DNA from: Oceanospirillaceae bacterium | GTDB taxonomy: Bacteria > Pseudomonadota > Gammaproteobacteria > Pseudomonadales > Oceanobacteraceae | Reading direction: 5' to 3' | NCBI GenBank assembly: GCA_024234265.1 | Contig: JACKOM010000008.1 | Location: forward strand, 69,526-133,525 | DNA: 64,000 bases | Program-made: the position numbers and the translations under genes | Notes under the pieces: model-generated | What the model saw: only the letters and a program-made list of their open reading frames with translations | Database searches by the model: none | Told to the model about the DNA's origin: nothing | Shown here: one piece after another, positions 1 through 10,922 of the stretch | How positions within the stretch are numbered: the stretch's first letter is position 1 | Layout: each line of letters opens with the position of its first letter

Positions 1-22
1 GCAGGATACCGGCCATCCCTGG

Positions 23-60
23 CCATAAAAAAACCGCGCATTAGCGCGGTTTTTTTATGG
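23..60. terminator. bidirectional Rho-independent terminator
   Basis: A GC-rich stem (CCGCGC / GCGCGG, loop ATTA) is flanked by seven A and seven T, and the symmetry extends through CCAT/ATGG. It can stop transcripts from both sides, including the thiolase gene on the minus strand and any plus-strand gene entering from the left edge. Confidence 0.85.
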
Positions 61-77
61 GTGATTTAATCGATAAA

Positions 78-100
78 CGGCGCAGTTAAATACTGCGCCG
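78..100 (-). terminator. hairpin after the thiolase gene
   Basis: A perfect 9-bp stem CGGCGCAGT / ACTGCGCCG with a 5-nt loop lies 8 bp beyond the thiolase stop codon. Only a weak T stretch follows on the minus strand, so it is probably a helper or 3'-end-stabilising hairpin ahead of the stronger terminator at 23-60. Confidence 0.55.
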
Positions 101-107
101 CGTTTTA

Positions 108-1294
108 TCAGATTAATTCAATCGCCATGGCAGTAGCTTCACCGCCACCGATGCACAGTGCAGCCACACCGCGTTTTTTGCCGTATTTTTTCAGTGCATA
201 GGCCAGGGTAACCAGCAGACGGGAACCGGTAGAGCCGACAGGGTGACCCTGGGCGCAGGCACCGCCATGCACGTTTACTTTGTTGATATCCAGTTTCAGC
301 TCGTCAACCGGCATCATGGTTACCATGGCAAAGGCTTCGTTGATTTCAAACAGATCAACCTCGTCTTTATTCCAGCCGGCTTTTTTCAGCACTTTTTCGA
401 TTGCGCCAACCGGTGCAATGGTGAATTCAGAAGGGTGCAGTGAGTTAGTGGCGTGGGCGACGATGCGCGCCAGAGGTTTAATGCCACGGGCTTCGGCTTC
501 GGATTCACGCATCAGCACCAGTGCCGAAGCACCGTCAGAAATAGAGGATGCGTTCGCGGCAGTGATAGTGCCGTCTTTTTGAAGGCTGGGCGCAGGGTTG
601 GGATTTTATCGATGTTGGCGTTGAATGGCTGCTCGTCATCCTGCACCAGTACTTCACCTTTACGGGTCACAACTTTAACCGGCACGATTTCGTCTTTCAG
701 GGAGCCGTTTTCAATCGCCGCTTTGGCGCGGTTCAGGGACAGAATGGCGTATTCGTCCATTTTTTCACGGGTGTAACCTTTCTGGTCAGCCACGTCCTGG
801 GCGAAAGAGCCCATCAGACGGCCGGTTTCGGCATCCTGCAGACCATCCAGGAACATGTGGTCCATGGCCTGATCGCCGTGGCCCATGCGGTAACCTTTAC
901 GGGCGTTTAACAGCACGTAAGGTGCGTTAGACATGGACTCCATACCACCGGCAACCATGATGTCGTTGGTGCCTGCTTTGATTAAATCGTGGGCCAGCAT
1001 AGTGGCCTTCATACCGGAACCACACAGTTTGTTAATAGTGGTGGCGCCGGTTGCATCCGGCAGGCCGGCAGAGCGCATTGCCTGGCGGGCAGGGCCCTGT
1101 TTCAGGCCAGCGGGTAATACGTTACCCATGATCACTTCCTGAATGTCTTCAGGTTTTAAACCGGCACGGGCAACGGCTTCTTTAATGGCTACCGCACCCA
1201 GCTCTACGGCAGGCACGTCGGCCAGACTACCCTGGAAACCACCCATAGGGGTGCGGGTACCACTGACAATTACTACGGAATCTTGTTTGGACAT
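108..1294 (-). CDS. acetyl-CoA acetyltransferase (thiolase), one frameshift
   Basis: Thiolase of the AtoB/PhaA type: condenses two acetyl-CoA to acetoacetyl-CoA or runs the reverse cleavage, in the cytosol. The first segment (1294 down to about 580) carries the nucleophile Cys91 in NKLCGSGMKA. The second segment (about 575 to 108) carries NEAFA, the His in GGACAQGHPVGSTG, and the C-terminal CIGGGEA with its catalytic Cys. Together they give a full-length family member of about 395 residues. The frames are joined by one missing base in a run of five T at 576-580 (A on the coding strand), where six would restore PAFKKDGTITAAN. Start ATG at 1294, with GAGAAG upstream. All catalytic residues survive, so this may be a sequencing error rather than a dead gene. 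Confidence 0.85.
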
Positions 1295-1748
1295 ATGCTT
1301 CTCGCTTAATTGGAATCAGTTGCCGCCAGCGTGCGGCACATGGTTTTACAGTCTGGCCATTCCCGTGCGGGCATGGGGGCAGCATTGTAACTAAGCCCGG
1401 CGCTAAATGGGAGTTTTGTGCCACGCACTGCCCGCACATGTGGAAAATGGCCGTAAAGCATAAAAGTGTGTCGGGTTGCAAAACGTTACTAAGAACTTCT
1501 TGCTATAGATGCTCATATAACGATACTGGTCTGTTATTAGTGCGCTTGCTCTAGAGTTGGTACTCCTGTTTTCGTTTCAAACGCCCGTTTGCCTGCAAAC
1601 GGCGGCAACACACTGAAAACAGAGGGGATTCATACTTTGGGGTGATCGTTTTGCCCTTGTGCTTGGCTATAGTCGGGCACATCTGGCAGAGGCATCATCC
1701 GATGCATGCAGTTTCAACAACATAACCATAAAAAGAGGTCACTCTCAT
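1295..1748. other. divergent intergenic region, thiolase / lipase
   Basis: About 450 bases without a convincing gene, separating divergent transcription units, so promoters for both should lie here. It contains a perfect 8-bp inverted repeat CCGTTTGC-CT-GCAAACGG at 1585-1602. AGAGGT near 1735-1740 would serve as ribosome site for the lipase ATG at 1749. I could not assign a confident -35/-10 pair. Confidence 0.4.
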
Positions 1749-4667
1749 ATGTTGAAAAGGTCCCTGTTAAGCCTGTCTGTCGCGGCCATTATGGTCAGCA
1801 CCAGCGGGTGTAAAATCAGCAGCGTGGAAGATAATAATGTCGTGGATACGCCTGCGGTAACCGGGTCCGGCGCTGAGAGCAACCCGGCTGTCTACCCTAA
1901 ATTTGCACCTTTAAACGGCGTAGCTGTTGTGCAGTTTGGAAGTGATTTCATATTCAAGAAAGCTGTAGAATCTGATGGGACTGCAGATACTGGTCTGGCG
2001 GGTACCTCTGCCGAGAATGCCATTACAAAAGCGATCGACGATCTGGATGGCTGGTCAACAACGGCTGCTATCGACATTCCATTTAATGATTCAATCGATC
2101 CGGACTCTATTTCCTCTTCTCTTCCGACTCAGAACGTATTTTTAATCAAACTTGCAGGTGGTGTTGGTAACAGTCAGGTTGACGCACTCGACTTTGCGCA
2201 AATTGGTGCTTTAGGTACCGGCGCCGTGGCTAGCCCCAATTTAACCGGTGGCGTTGATTACACCGCTGCTGTGATCAGCATTGATGGTGGCACAAACAAC
2301 GTGCTGCGCATTTATCCAAAAAAACCATTGGAAGCGCGTACTAAATACATAGTGGCGTTAACCAATGGCATAAAAGACAGCAATGAAGATGATGTAGTAG
2401 CTTCATCACAATACAACAGACTTGGTAAGTAATGCCCCATTTATCAGTAATAATGAAGCGTTGCCTCCTCTTCGTGCTCTGTTACAGGGCATGGAAAAGA
2501 TGGTGAAAGGTTATTTTGCTGCTGTTGATGCAGCCACATCTGGTGCAACCAGTTATTCCTGCGGTTGATGTAACACTGCAAAATCTGGATTTATCCGTTA
2601 ATAACAATGTGGTGCTGACCGTGCATTTACTACCGCCAGGCACTACGTTGAAGATGCTGCTGGGTATACAACACCCTCAAACAGCCATCAATAGCTTTGT
2701 ATCCGGTGCGGTAGTGAAGTCTGTTAAGGCGCAAGTGCGGCCTTGCTGCCGGTACATGCTCAACTTCTGCATGGGCGGCAATTGAGTCGGCGTTGCTGCT
2801 GCACCAAAGTATGCCTATTTCCGCTGCGCTGACTGGTGAAATTGCTGCACTAAAAGCGACGCATCGATGTATACAGCAATGCCAGTGCGCGTAACGTAAC
2901 TCTGTTTGGTGCACTGAATGGTGAATTAATTCTGGATTCTGATAAGACGGCATCCGCTTACCAGGACAAACCTGGTGACCCAGGGTGCTATTACCCATGC
3001 CGTATTATCTGGCGACCCTGGTCAGTATGATCCGGATGCTGAAGATCAGGTTGCACAGATTACCGATGCTTTCTCAAGATTCAGAACACCACCTGGACTG
3101 CTGATGCAACTTTAGGCGCTGTGATTAAAGGTGTGTTAGGCACAGGTGAAACCTGATTCCAGGAACAAGCTGCGATTGTGATTCCGCCAAAAGATGTGGA
3201 TGGTGCAACTAACGTAAACCGTCGTTACCCATTTGCGCAGAAGACAGCCGATGTAACTGTGCCGGTGATTGTTCCTTTGCCAGATGAGACCACCCTTGCA
3301 GCATTAGATGCTGGTAAACGGGTGCGCCCTGCTAACGGTTGGCCATGATCGTGTATCGTGCACGGTATTTTTGGCTCACGTTGCCCATAGCTCGTACCTA
3401 TGGCAAACGCGTTAGGTGCTGGTTGTATTGATTCTACAGGCCCTTCACTGAAAAACAGTTCAGTTCAAGGCTGTTTTGCAACAGTAGCTATCGATTTACC
3501 ACTGCACGGTATTGCGCCGCTGCCCCATGGTGATGGCACTGCAGATCCGTTTGCATGCCTGTCTTGGTTGATAGCGCGACCATGGAAACACTGTTTAACG
3601 GATCATTCCCAACCCTGTCAGAGCGTCACTGCCAAGTTTATTGCCGCGGATGCAGAGAACACTGCTAAAGCGGACCCTAATCTGTGTGGACTAATGACTC
3701 TGAAACAGAGGCGGATGGTTGCGTTTCAGGTTATTCCGGGTTCCATGTTTATCAACGTCAGTAACTTCCAGGTATCCCGTGACAATATGCGTCAGGCGGT
3801 GATGGATTTATCTCAACCTCATGGCGAGTCTGAGCAAGTTTGATCTGGATGAAGACGGCGATCACGACCTGCCGGTGACAAGCTGTTCGATACCAGCAAA
3901 GTGTATTTTATGGGTCACTCACTGGGTGGCATAGTGGGCACCACATTTATGAGTGTGGTATAACCATGGTGCAAGCAGGTTATGGGTTGCCAGCAATTCA
4001 GGCCGCAGCCCTGATCAGGCCCCAGCCAGAACATTACCCGCTTACTGGAAAATTCACCTTCTATCGGTGCAACCGAGGGTGGTTTGCTGGATAAAATTGA
4101 AGCCGGATCTAAGGGTAAAGTGAAACAAGGTGAACGCGATTATGAGGCCTATTTCAATGATTGCAGGCCACCATTGATTCAATTGACCCAATTAACTATG
4201 CATCAATGTTGAAACTGCAAGCCAAACCACTGATGGTGTATGAAATTGTGGGTAATGGCAGTACAACTGTCTTTCCGATCAGACTATCCCTGGGGTTCCG
4301 CTTACTGCGAAACCGATGAGCTGGTTGCTGGTGCCTGTATCTGGACCATGCGTATTGCTGAAAACAATTACCTGGCCGGTACCGAGCCGTTGATTAAACA
4401 ACTGAACCTGACTGCCTATACCAGGTGCTGATCCTCTGAAAACTAACGGGGTTCAGCAGTCCGTGATGTGTGGTGCGTTTTAATGCGGGTATTTAGTCAC
4501 CACTAACATACCTTCAACTGATGCGAACGGTAATCTGGTGTTTGGTGAATATGATGACTCAGCTTGCCACTTTCTTTGCAAGCAACGGCCTGCAGGTTCC
4601 TGTGGGGACTTACAACAGTAATGCTGGTACCGCTGTTATCAGCACCACTGATCCCCTCAATCCTTAA
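1749..4667 (+). pseudogene. lipoprotein lipase (Pla-1/cef family), multiply frameshifted
   Basis: The first 228 codons read cleanly: a lipoprotein signal peptide with lipobox-like STSGC around residue 19, then an N-terminal domain typical of the bacterial virulence-factor lipase family (secreted or surface triacylglycerol/phospholipid lipases). After about 2425 the frame breaks repeatedly. Pieces in different frames still show the family: HGIFGSR around 3361-3381, the nucleophile elbow GHSLGG at 3913-3930 within VYFMGHSLGG, and a C-terminal piece ending in STTDPLNP with TAA at 4665. At least six frame changes are needed to join them, so no functional lipase can be made from this sequence as given. 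It is either a decayed gene or a stretch of poor sequence. It lies directly upstream of the DUF1302 gene, the usual neighbour in this type of locus. Confidence 0.75.
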
Positions 4668-4696
4668 TGAGAATAAGAATATAAATGGAGCGACAT

Positions 4697-6630
4697 ATGA
4701 CATTGAAAAACGCTTTCAAAAAATTACCGCTGGCGGCCGTGGTGGCCGCCGCAGCGGGCTCGGCCAACGCGGTTGAATTCAGTATGTTTGGTATTGAAGG
4801 TCAGTTCGATAATACCATCAGTTATGGTGCCGGCTGGCGTGCAGAAGATCCGGACCGTGGTCAGGTTGCCAAATACGGCACCTCCGATCTGGTAGACGGT
4901 GGCGGTAAGGCCTCTACTTACAACTACGATGACGGCACCCTGAACTATGAAAAGGGCAAGCTGTATACCAACGTACTCAAATGGTCCGGTGATTTATCCC
5001 TGACCTATGATAACTACGGTGCGTTTGTCCGTGGCCGTGCTTATTATGATTCTGCCCTGATGGATGACGAACGTCCCTGGAAAGAACTGAATCAGGCCTC
5101 TAAAGACGCCGCCGGTAAAGGCGCTGAACTCATGGATGCCTTTGTGTATGCCAATTATGAGTTTGGTGATACCCCTGTGAGTCTGCGTTTTGGTCGTCAG
5201 GTACTGAGCTGGGGTGAGTCCACCTTTATTCAGGGTGGTATCAACAGCATCAACCCCATCGATGCTTCTGCCGCGCGTAAACCCGGTGTAGAAGTTAAAG
5301 AGGTATTGCTGCCGGTGAATATGGCCTACGGCTCCATCGGTATTACCGATGCAGTGTCCCTGGAAGCCTTCTACCAGATTGGGTGGGAAGCAACCCGTTC
5401 TGACCCTTGTGGCACTTTCTACTCTACAGTGGACTTTGTGGCCGATGGTTGTGGCCCGATTATTCTGGCTAACCCAAATCCATCATCGCCTTTGTCGGAA
5501 GAAGAAATTCTGGCTGGTCGTGATGCTGAAATTGCTGCCGGTGTGCCATTAGCTGATCGTAAGTATCCAGTTGCGGAGCGTAATAGCGACGTTAAACCAG
5601 AGTCGGAAAATCAGTTTGGTTTGGCTTTACGTTGGTACTCAGAAGCCCTGGGTGATACCGAGTTTGGTCTTTACCACATGAACCTGCACAGTCGTGTACC
5701 TTATATCGTGGGTAATGTGGCTAACCCATATGTAGCCGGAACCGATGTGGCGACTAACCTGATAACACTGCAAGTGCATACCCTGTTTATCAGATCGGTT
5801 ACCCTGAAGATATCAAACTGACCGGTATCAGCTTTAACCGCAGTACCGAAGGCGGATGGTCCGTGGGTGGTGAGATTAGCGTGAAGCAGGATATGCCAAT
5901 TTCCTGGAACGCATTTGAAGTTCTATATGCTTCCACCCTATCACCAAGCAGCAAACTGTTCCAAATGCGTGCTGCTGAAGCACTTGGCAGTTTTGACCCA
6001 ACTGACAGTGCGCAGGTGCTAGCGGCTAGACAGGCACTTGCCGGTGAATATTTTGAAGGTTTTGACCGCTTTGACGTATGGCAGGCGCAAATGACCTTTA
6101 TTAAGTTCGTTGACCAGGTGATGGGTGCGAGCCGTTTAAGTCTGATCACCGAAGTGGGTGCTACTTACGTACCTGATCTGCCAGGTCTGGATGAAGCCCG
6201 TTATGGTCGTTCCGGTGCCTATGGCATCGGTGCTGACGATACCCAGGTTGCTTCCAGCTTCGATACTAACGGTGATCCTGCCACTTATTACTCCTGTGAG
6301 ACACTGAACGAAAACCCAGATTATTGTACTAAAGAGGGCTTCACCACTAAGTTGTCCGGTGGTATCCGTCTGCGTGCAACACTGGATTACAACAACGCTC
6401 TGTTCGGTGCGAACCTGCAGCCAACCCTGGCTATCGGTTATGACCGTGGTAATGCACCAGAGCCAGGCGGCCAGTTCATTGATCAACGTGTACAGGGCAG
6501 TGTAGGTCTCAACTTTGAGTACCTGAACACATACTCCGGTGGTATTGCTTACACCATGTATGACGGCACTGAGTACGATCCTCTGAAGGACCGTGATAAC
6601 TACTCACTGAACCTGAAAGTAACTTTCTAA
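4697..6630 (+). CDS. DUF1302 outer-membrane protein, one frameshift
   Basis: DUF1302 family: large secreted beta-rich proteins, probably outer-membrane barrels, nearly always paired with DUF1329 and linked to use of hydrophobic substrates. Start ATG at 4697 is preferred over 4685 because GGAG lies 6 bp before it. An Ala-rich signal peptide ends near residue 26 (SANA). Frame 1 runs to about 5760. One base is then missing: restoring it after the codon for Asn at 5756-5758 gives NL-DNTASAYPVYQIGYPED and continues in the frame that ends at 6630 with the barrel-like LNLKVTF terminal strand. Total length, about 645 residues, matches the family. A sequencing error or a recent mutation are both possible. 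It is followed 55 bp later by DUF1329. Confidence 0.85.
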
Positions 6631-6685
6631 CTGCTAGACTCAGGATTTAAGTGTCTGGGATAAATGAATAATTGAGGATGCGTGA

Positions 6686-8050
6686 ATGTTGAATAAGAAA
6701 AACCTATTCGTCACCAGCGCCCTTGCTCTGACTTTTGCTGCCAGCTCCGCGCTGGCAGCAGTAAGTGCAGATCAGGCTGCGCGTCTGGGTAAAGATCTGA
6801 CTCCGCTGGGGGCTGAAAAAGCCGGTGCCGGTGCCATTCCTGCATGGACTGGCCCATTAGCTGCACCCGCTGGTTTTAAAGCTGGCCAGAAATACGTTGA
6901 TCCATTCCCGGCTGAAAAGGCCAAGTTTGTGATCACTGCGGAAAACGTTGAGCAATACAAAGCCAACCTGACAGATGGTCAGCTGGCTATGTTCAAAAAA
7001 TATCCGAAAACTTACCGGATTCCGGTATTTGAAACCCACCGTACTGCCGGTTATCCGGAAGAGATTAACAAGGCTACCGCTGAAAACGCTGCCAAAACCA
7101 AGTTAATCAGCGGCGGCAACGGCATGGCGAACTATGAACAGGGCATTCCTTTCCCAATCCCTGCGGATGGTCTTGAAGTTGTCTGGAACCACATTGTGCG
7201 TTACCGCGGCGGCAGTGTTTCCCGGGTTGTGGGTCAGGTAACACCAACGCCGGACGGTGCTTATTCATTGGTTAAGTTCCAGGATGAGTTCACCTTTAAA
7301 AACAAACTGGCGGATTACAACCCTGCCACCATGAAGGACAACAACATTCTGTTTTATTTCAAACAGGACGTAATTTCTCCTGCCCGTCTGGCGGGCAACG
7401 TGCTGCTGGTGCATGAAACCCTTGATCAGGTAAAAGAACCACGTAAAGCCTGGATTTATAACGCAGGTCAGCGTCGTGTACGCCGCGCGCCTCAGGTTGC
7501 TTACGATGGTCCAGGTACTGCCTCTGATGGTATGCGTACTTCTGATAACTTCGATATGTATAACGGTTCCCCGGACCGCTATAACTGGAAGTTAATTGGC
7601 AAAAAAGAAATTTATGTGCCTTACAACTCCTACCGTCTGAAAAACGACAAGCTGAAATATGATGATATCGTCAAAGCGGGTCACATCAATCAGGATTACA
7701 CACGTTATGAATTACACCGTGTGTGGCAGATTGAAGGCACTCTGAAAGACGGCCAGCGTCATATTTACGCAAAACGCACCATGTATATCGATGAAGATTC
7801 ATGGCAAGCGGTTGAGATTGATCACTATGACGGCCGTGGTCAGTTATGGCGTGTGGCGGAAGCCCACAGCATGTTCTTCTATGACGTGAAAGTACCATGG
7901 TACGCTCTTGAAACCTTGTACGACCTGCAGTCTGGTCGTTACCTGGCCCTGGGTCTGGATAATGAAGAGCCTGTATCCTACAACTTTGGTTTTGAACGCC
8001 GTGAGGCTGACTACACGCCTAACGCTTTACGCCGTGATGGTGTGCGTTAA
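6686..8050 (+). CDS. DUF1329 secreted protein
   Basis: A 454-residue DUF1329 protein, structurally related to the LolA/LolB lipoprotein-carrier fold by family knowledge. A signal peptide (residues 1-24, ending ALAA) targets it to the periplasm or outer membrane. It is intact, with GAGGATG upstream of ATG 6686. DUF1302 and DUF1329 form a conserved pair, often with a LuxR-type regulator and an RND/MMPL exporter, reported around degradation of aliphatic, aromatic or steroid-like substrates. The exact role is unknown. Here it closes a plus-strand unit with the lipase and DUF1302, ended by the hairpin at 8076-8100. Confidence 0.9.
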   Translation: MLNKKNLFVTSALALTFAASSALAAVSADQAARLGKDLTPLGAEKAGAGAIPAWTGPLAAPAGFKAGQKYVDPFPAEKAKFVITAENVEQYKANLTDGQLAMFKKYPKTYRIPVFETHRTAGYPEEINKATAENAAKTKLISGGNGMANYEQGIPFPIPADGLEVVWNHIVRYRGGSVSRVVGQVTPTPDGAYSLVKFQDEFTFKNKLADYNPATMKDNNILFYFKQDVISPARLAGNVLLVHETLDQVKEPRKAWIYNAGQRRVRRAPQVAYDGPGTASDGMRTSDNFDMYNGSPDRYNWKLIGKKEIYVPYNSYRLKNDKLKYDDIVKAGHINQDYTRYELHRVWQIEGTLKDGQRHIYAKRTMYIDEDSWQAVEIDHYDGRGQLWRVAEAHSMFFYDVKVPWYALETLYDLQSGRYLALGLDNEEPVSYNFGFERREADYTPNALRRDGVR

Positions 8051-8075
8051 TTTCAGACTGACGTCTGTAGTCTAA

Positions 8076-8100
8076 AAGCGGGGGCCTCTGGCCCCCGCTT
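8076..8100 (+). terminator. terminator hairpin after DUF1329
   Basis: Perfect 10-bp stem AAGCGGGGGC / GCCCCCGCTT with a 5-base loop, 25 bp past the stop codon. The T tract is short, but the stem is very strong. Confidence 0.7.
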
Positions 8101-8195
8101 GCATTTCCGGCCTATCTGTATCTTAATGCAGCTCTCAGTCATCCTTAGGGATGAGTCCATCCTGGTCAATAAAAACAAAATTCAGGAGCGAGCTG

Positions 8196-10898
8196 GTGCC
8201 ATCATCGATAGAAGAAGCGGTGGTCAAAACCCTGCCCAATGGTTTGGCACGGGTGCTGGCAATGAAAATTCGTCTGCCCGATTTACCCCGTGTGTATCTG
8301 AAACGTGAAGCTTTGTCTGCCCATCTGGCAGATTGTTCGGGGCGCAGTATGATTCGCCTGGTATGTGCCGCCCCCGGATATGGTAAATCAACCACTGTGG
8401 CTGCCTGGTGTTTGCAGCAGCGACATGAAAAAAATGCTCACATCGCGTGGCTGACGTTGGATGCTAAAGAAAATGAGTTGGGGCGGTTTTTATTGTATTT
8501 GGTTTCGAGTCTTAATCAGGCTTGCCCCTCTGTTGGTATCAGAAGCAGTGAATATTTAAGCGACGGTGAGCCGGAGCCTTTATTGGCGGCATTGCTGGCG
8601 GAACTGCAAGCCCTTGGACATCCTCTGATTCTGGTATTGGACGAATGCCAGCATATTGAAAACCCCCAGGTTTGGGCGTTTTTAGAACGCTTAATCAGTT
8701 ACAGGGGCGATAACCTGCATCTGGTGTTAATCAGTAGCCGTGATATTCCATTGCCGCTTGCTAAACAACAGGTGGTTGGTCAGTTAATTTATACCGATGA
8801 AGCGCAGCTTGCGTATTCCTCCGCAGAAGTGCTCAGCTGGTGTGCCATGCACCATTGGTTGTCGGGGCAATTAGCTATCAGTAAAAAAGTTGCTGAAATT
8901 ACCCTGGGATGGCCGCTTGGTCTGGAGTTATTAAAAAATAATTCCGGGGCAGATGATCTTATCAATAATGTTTATGCACCTCAGGTTCGCCAGTATTTTC
9001 AGCAGGAATGGCAATCAGCCGTGACAGCTGAGGATTTACAGTTGTTATATGTGATCGCGGCTTTGCACAATGTGTGTGTACCATTATTAAATCATGTGCT
9101 TGATGGGGATATATCTCAATCCAGCATAGATAATCTCTGTCGTCAGCATCACCTGTTATTCAGGCGTCAGGACAAACCTGGCTGGTATTATTTACACCCC
9201 CAATTGCAGGCATATTTATTAAGTGAGCGTGAAGTTGATAAAGCGCTGTTAATGCGCGCCTGCACTTGGTTGGCCTCCCACCATGAAGCGAATAAAGCCG
9301 TTGAAATATGTCTCAAAGCAGGTGAATCAATTCTGGCTGCTCAATATGTCGAGCAATCTGCAGAGGCGATAGTTGCTGAACAGGATATAGCAAAATTACT
9401 CGTGTGGTATAAACAATTACCACCGGAATTAATGACATCATCTCCACGTTTAATCATTATTTTTGGTTGGACACTTGCTTTGGCTTTGCAGCTGGATGAT
9501 GCCGAGCGTTTAATTGCACAAATGGACCGTTACATTCAACGTCCTGAATTTATATACTCAGAAGAACTTGCCGGGCAACTATTGGCCATCCGGGGTTATA
9601 TTGCCCGCGCCCGTGGTAACTTGGAAAATGCCCGCTCGTTATGCTCCCAAGCCCTGACAAAGTTGCCCCCCAATAAACATGAAGTTTTAGTGTTATGTCA
9701 TCTGACACTCTCTAATACACTCATGACATTAAGTGATATTGATGCCGCCCGACAACATAACCGCAGTGCATCGGAAATTGCCCGCGCCAATGGCAATGTG
9801 CACCTTGAAATGCTGATGCTGCATGATCTGGCGCGCATTGAGCAGGTGAAGGGTAATCTCAACCTGGTGGACAAAATGCTGGAAGAAGGCCTTCGCCTCG
9901 CCAGTCATTTACCTAAGCCTGACAGGGCAGCAGCCTATGGTCGTTTGCTGATGTACAAAGGTTACATGCGCTGGTTACGTAATGACGGTGCTGAGGCACT
10001 GTTATTAATTGAGCAGGGCATTGCGGTTGCAACGAACTGCCACGACGGTTATTGCTTGTTTGGTTATGTGTTGTTATCCAATTTGTTGCGCTTCCAGAAA
10101 AAAACCGAAGCTGCTTATGATGCGTTAAATAAAGCTGAGCGCCAATTGCAACAATGGAAAGTGCCGAATTTTATTTACCACCCGTGGCTTTCCACCATGC
10201 GCGCTAATTTATTAATTGACGAAAATAAATTAGATAACGCCATGGATAACTTAAATGGTCTCTATCAGCTTGCGCAGCAAAACCCTTATTTGGTTGCGCC
10301 GGAATATTTCCCCCACCTGCGTGGCATTATTGACGTATTTTATGTGCGTGCTAAGGCCTATGCCGGTGAACCTAAAGAAGCGTTACGCATACTGGATAAA
10401 CGTATTAATGATTCTGCGTCCTACAGACAGGGTTTTAATTCGGTCATGGTATTGCTGATGCGTGCCCTTATTCGCCATCAGTTAGGAATGACGGACGAAG
10501 CGATGAAAGACTTCAAACAATGCCTGCAATTTGCCGAAAAAGATCAGTGCATTATGCCGTTCATCGAATATGGCGCGGGTATGTCTGCCTTGTATCACCA
10601 GTTGCCGTCGCAACTGAAACAAAAGCCATTTGTTGAAGCCGTGTTAAGCCATATACAGCGTGGTGACAGTGACGAGAAAAACCAAGCGTTTGCATTGGTT
10701 AAAACGGCCATCAGCAGCCGCGAACTCGGGGTGCTGAAGTTAATTGCCCAGGGGCTTTCCAACCAGGAAATTGCCGAGCAGTTGTTCATATCCCTGCACA
10801 CGGTTAAAACCCATGCGCGCCGCTTAAACAGTAAACTCAACGTAAAAAGCCGTACCCAGGCGATTATCAAGGCTCGGGAGCTGGGCCTGCTGAACTGA
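8196..10898 (+). CDS. LuxR-family, MalT-like ATPase transcription activator
   Basis: A 900-residue regulator of the MalT/LAL class: an N-terminal signal-sensing NTPase, a central superhelix of helical TPR-like repeats, and a C-terminal LuxR DNA-binding domain. Walker A GYGKST lies at residues 61-66, a Walker B-like LILVLDECQ near 150, and the last 60 residues form the LuxR HTH (SNQEIAEQLFISLHTVKTH). Start GTG 8196 is chosen because AGGAG at 8184-8188 sits 7 bp before it; a longer reading from 8151 lacks such a site. It follows DUF1302/DUF1329 directly and very likely controls that locus in response to an unknown ligand. A strong palindrome lies 24 bp after its stop. Confidence 0.88.
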   Translation: MPSSIEEAVVKTLPNGLARVLAMKIRLPDLPRVYLKREALSAHLADCSGRSMIRLVCAAPGYGKSTTVAAWCLQQRHEKNAHIAWLTLDAKENELGRFLLYLVSSLNQACPSVGIRSSEYLSDGEPEPLLAALLAELQALGHPLILVLDECQHIENPQVWAFLERLISYRGDNLHLVLISSRDIPLPLAKQQVVGQLIYTDEAQLAYSSAEVLSWCAMHHWLSGQLAISKKVAEITLGWPLGLELLKNNSGADDLINNVYAPQVRQYFQQEWQSAVTAEDLQLLYVIAALHNVCVPLLNHVLDGDISQSSIDNLCRQHHLLFRRQDKPGWYYLHPQLQAYLLSEREVDKALLMRACTWLASHHEANKAVEICLKAGESILAAQYVEQSAEAIVAEQDIAKLLVWYKQLPPELMTSSPRLIIIFGWTLALALQLDDAERLIAQMDRYIQRPEFIYSEELAGQLLAIRGYIARARGNLENARSLCSQALTKLPPNKHEVLVLCHLTLSNTLMTLSDIDAARQHNRSASEIARANGNVHLEMLMLHDLARIEQVKGNLNLVDKMLEEGLRLASHLPKPDRAAAYGRLLMYKGYMRWLRNDGAEALLLIEQGIAVATNCHDGYCLFGYVLLSNLLRFQKKTEAAYDALNKAERQLQQWKVPNFIYHPWLSTMRANLLIDENKLDNAMDNLNGLYQLAQQNPYLVAPEYFPHLRGIIDVFYVRAKAYAGEPKEALRILDKRINDSASYRQGFNSVMVLLMRALIRHQLGMTDEAMKDFKQCLQFAEKDQCIMPFIEYGAGMSALYHQLPSQLKQKPFVEAVLSHIQRGDSDEKNQAFALVKTAISSRELGVLKLIAQGLSNQEIAEQLFISLHTVKTHARRLNSKLNVKSRTQAIIKARELGLLN

Positions 10899-10922
10899 GG
10901 CGTAGTGCGAATTGCTCAACCT

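Noticed and set aside
570..590. Programmed -1 or +1 ribosomal frameshifting in thiolase
   Set aside because: No stimulatory hairpin or slippery heptamer arrangement is evident, thiolases do not use it, and a homopolymer miscount explains it more simply.
2630..2998. Minus-strand open frame inside the broken lipase
   Set aside because: Composition is low in typical protein features and it mirrors the lipase remnants; an opposite-strand shadow.
8054..8067. CAGAC-TGAC-GTCTG mini-hairpin after DUF1329
   Set aside because: Only a 5-bp stem; the stronger hairpin at 8076-8100 explains termination.
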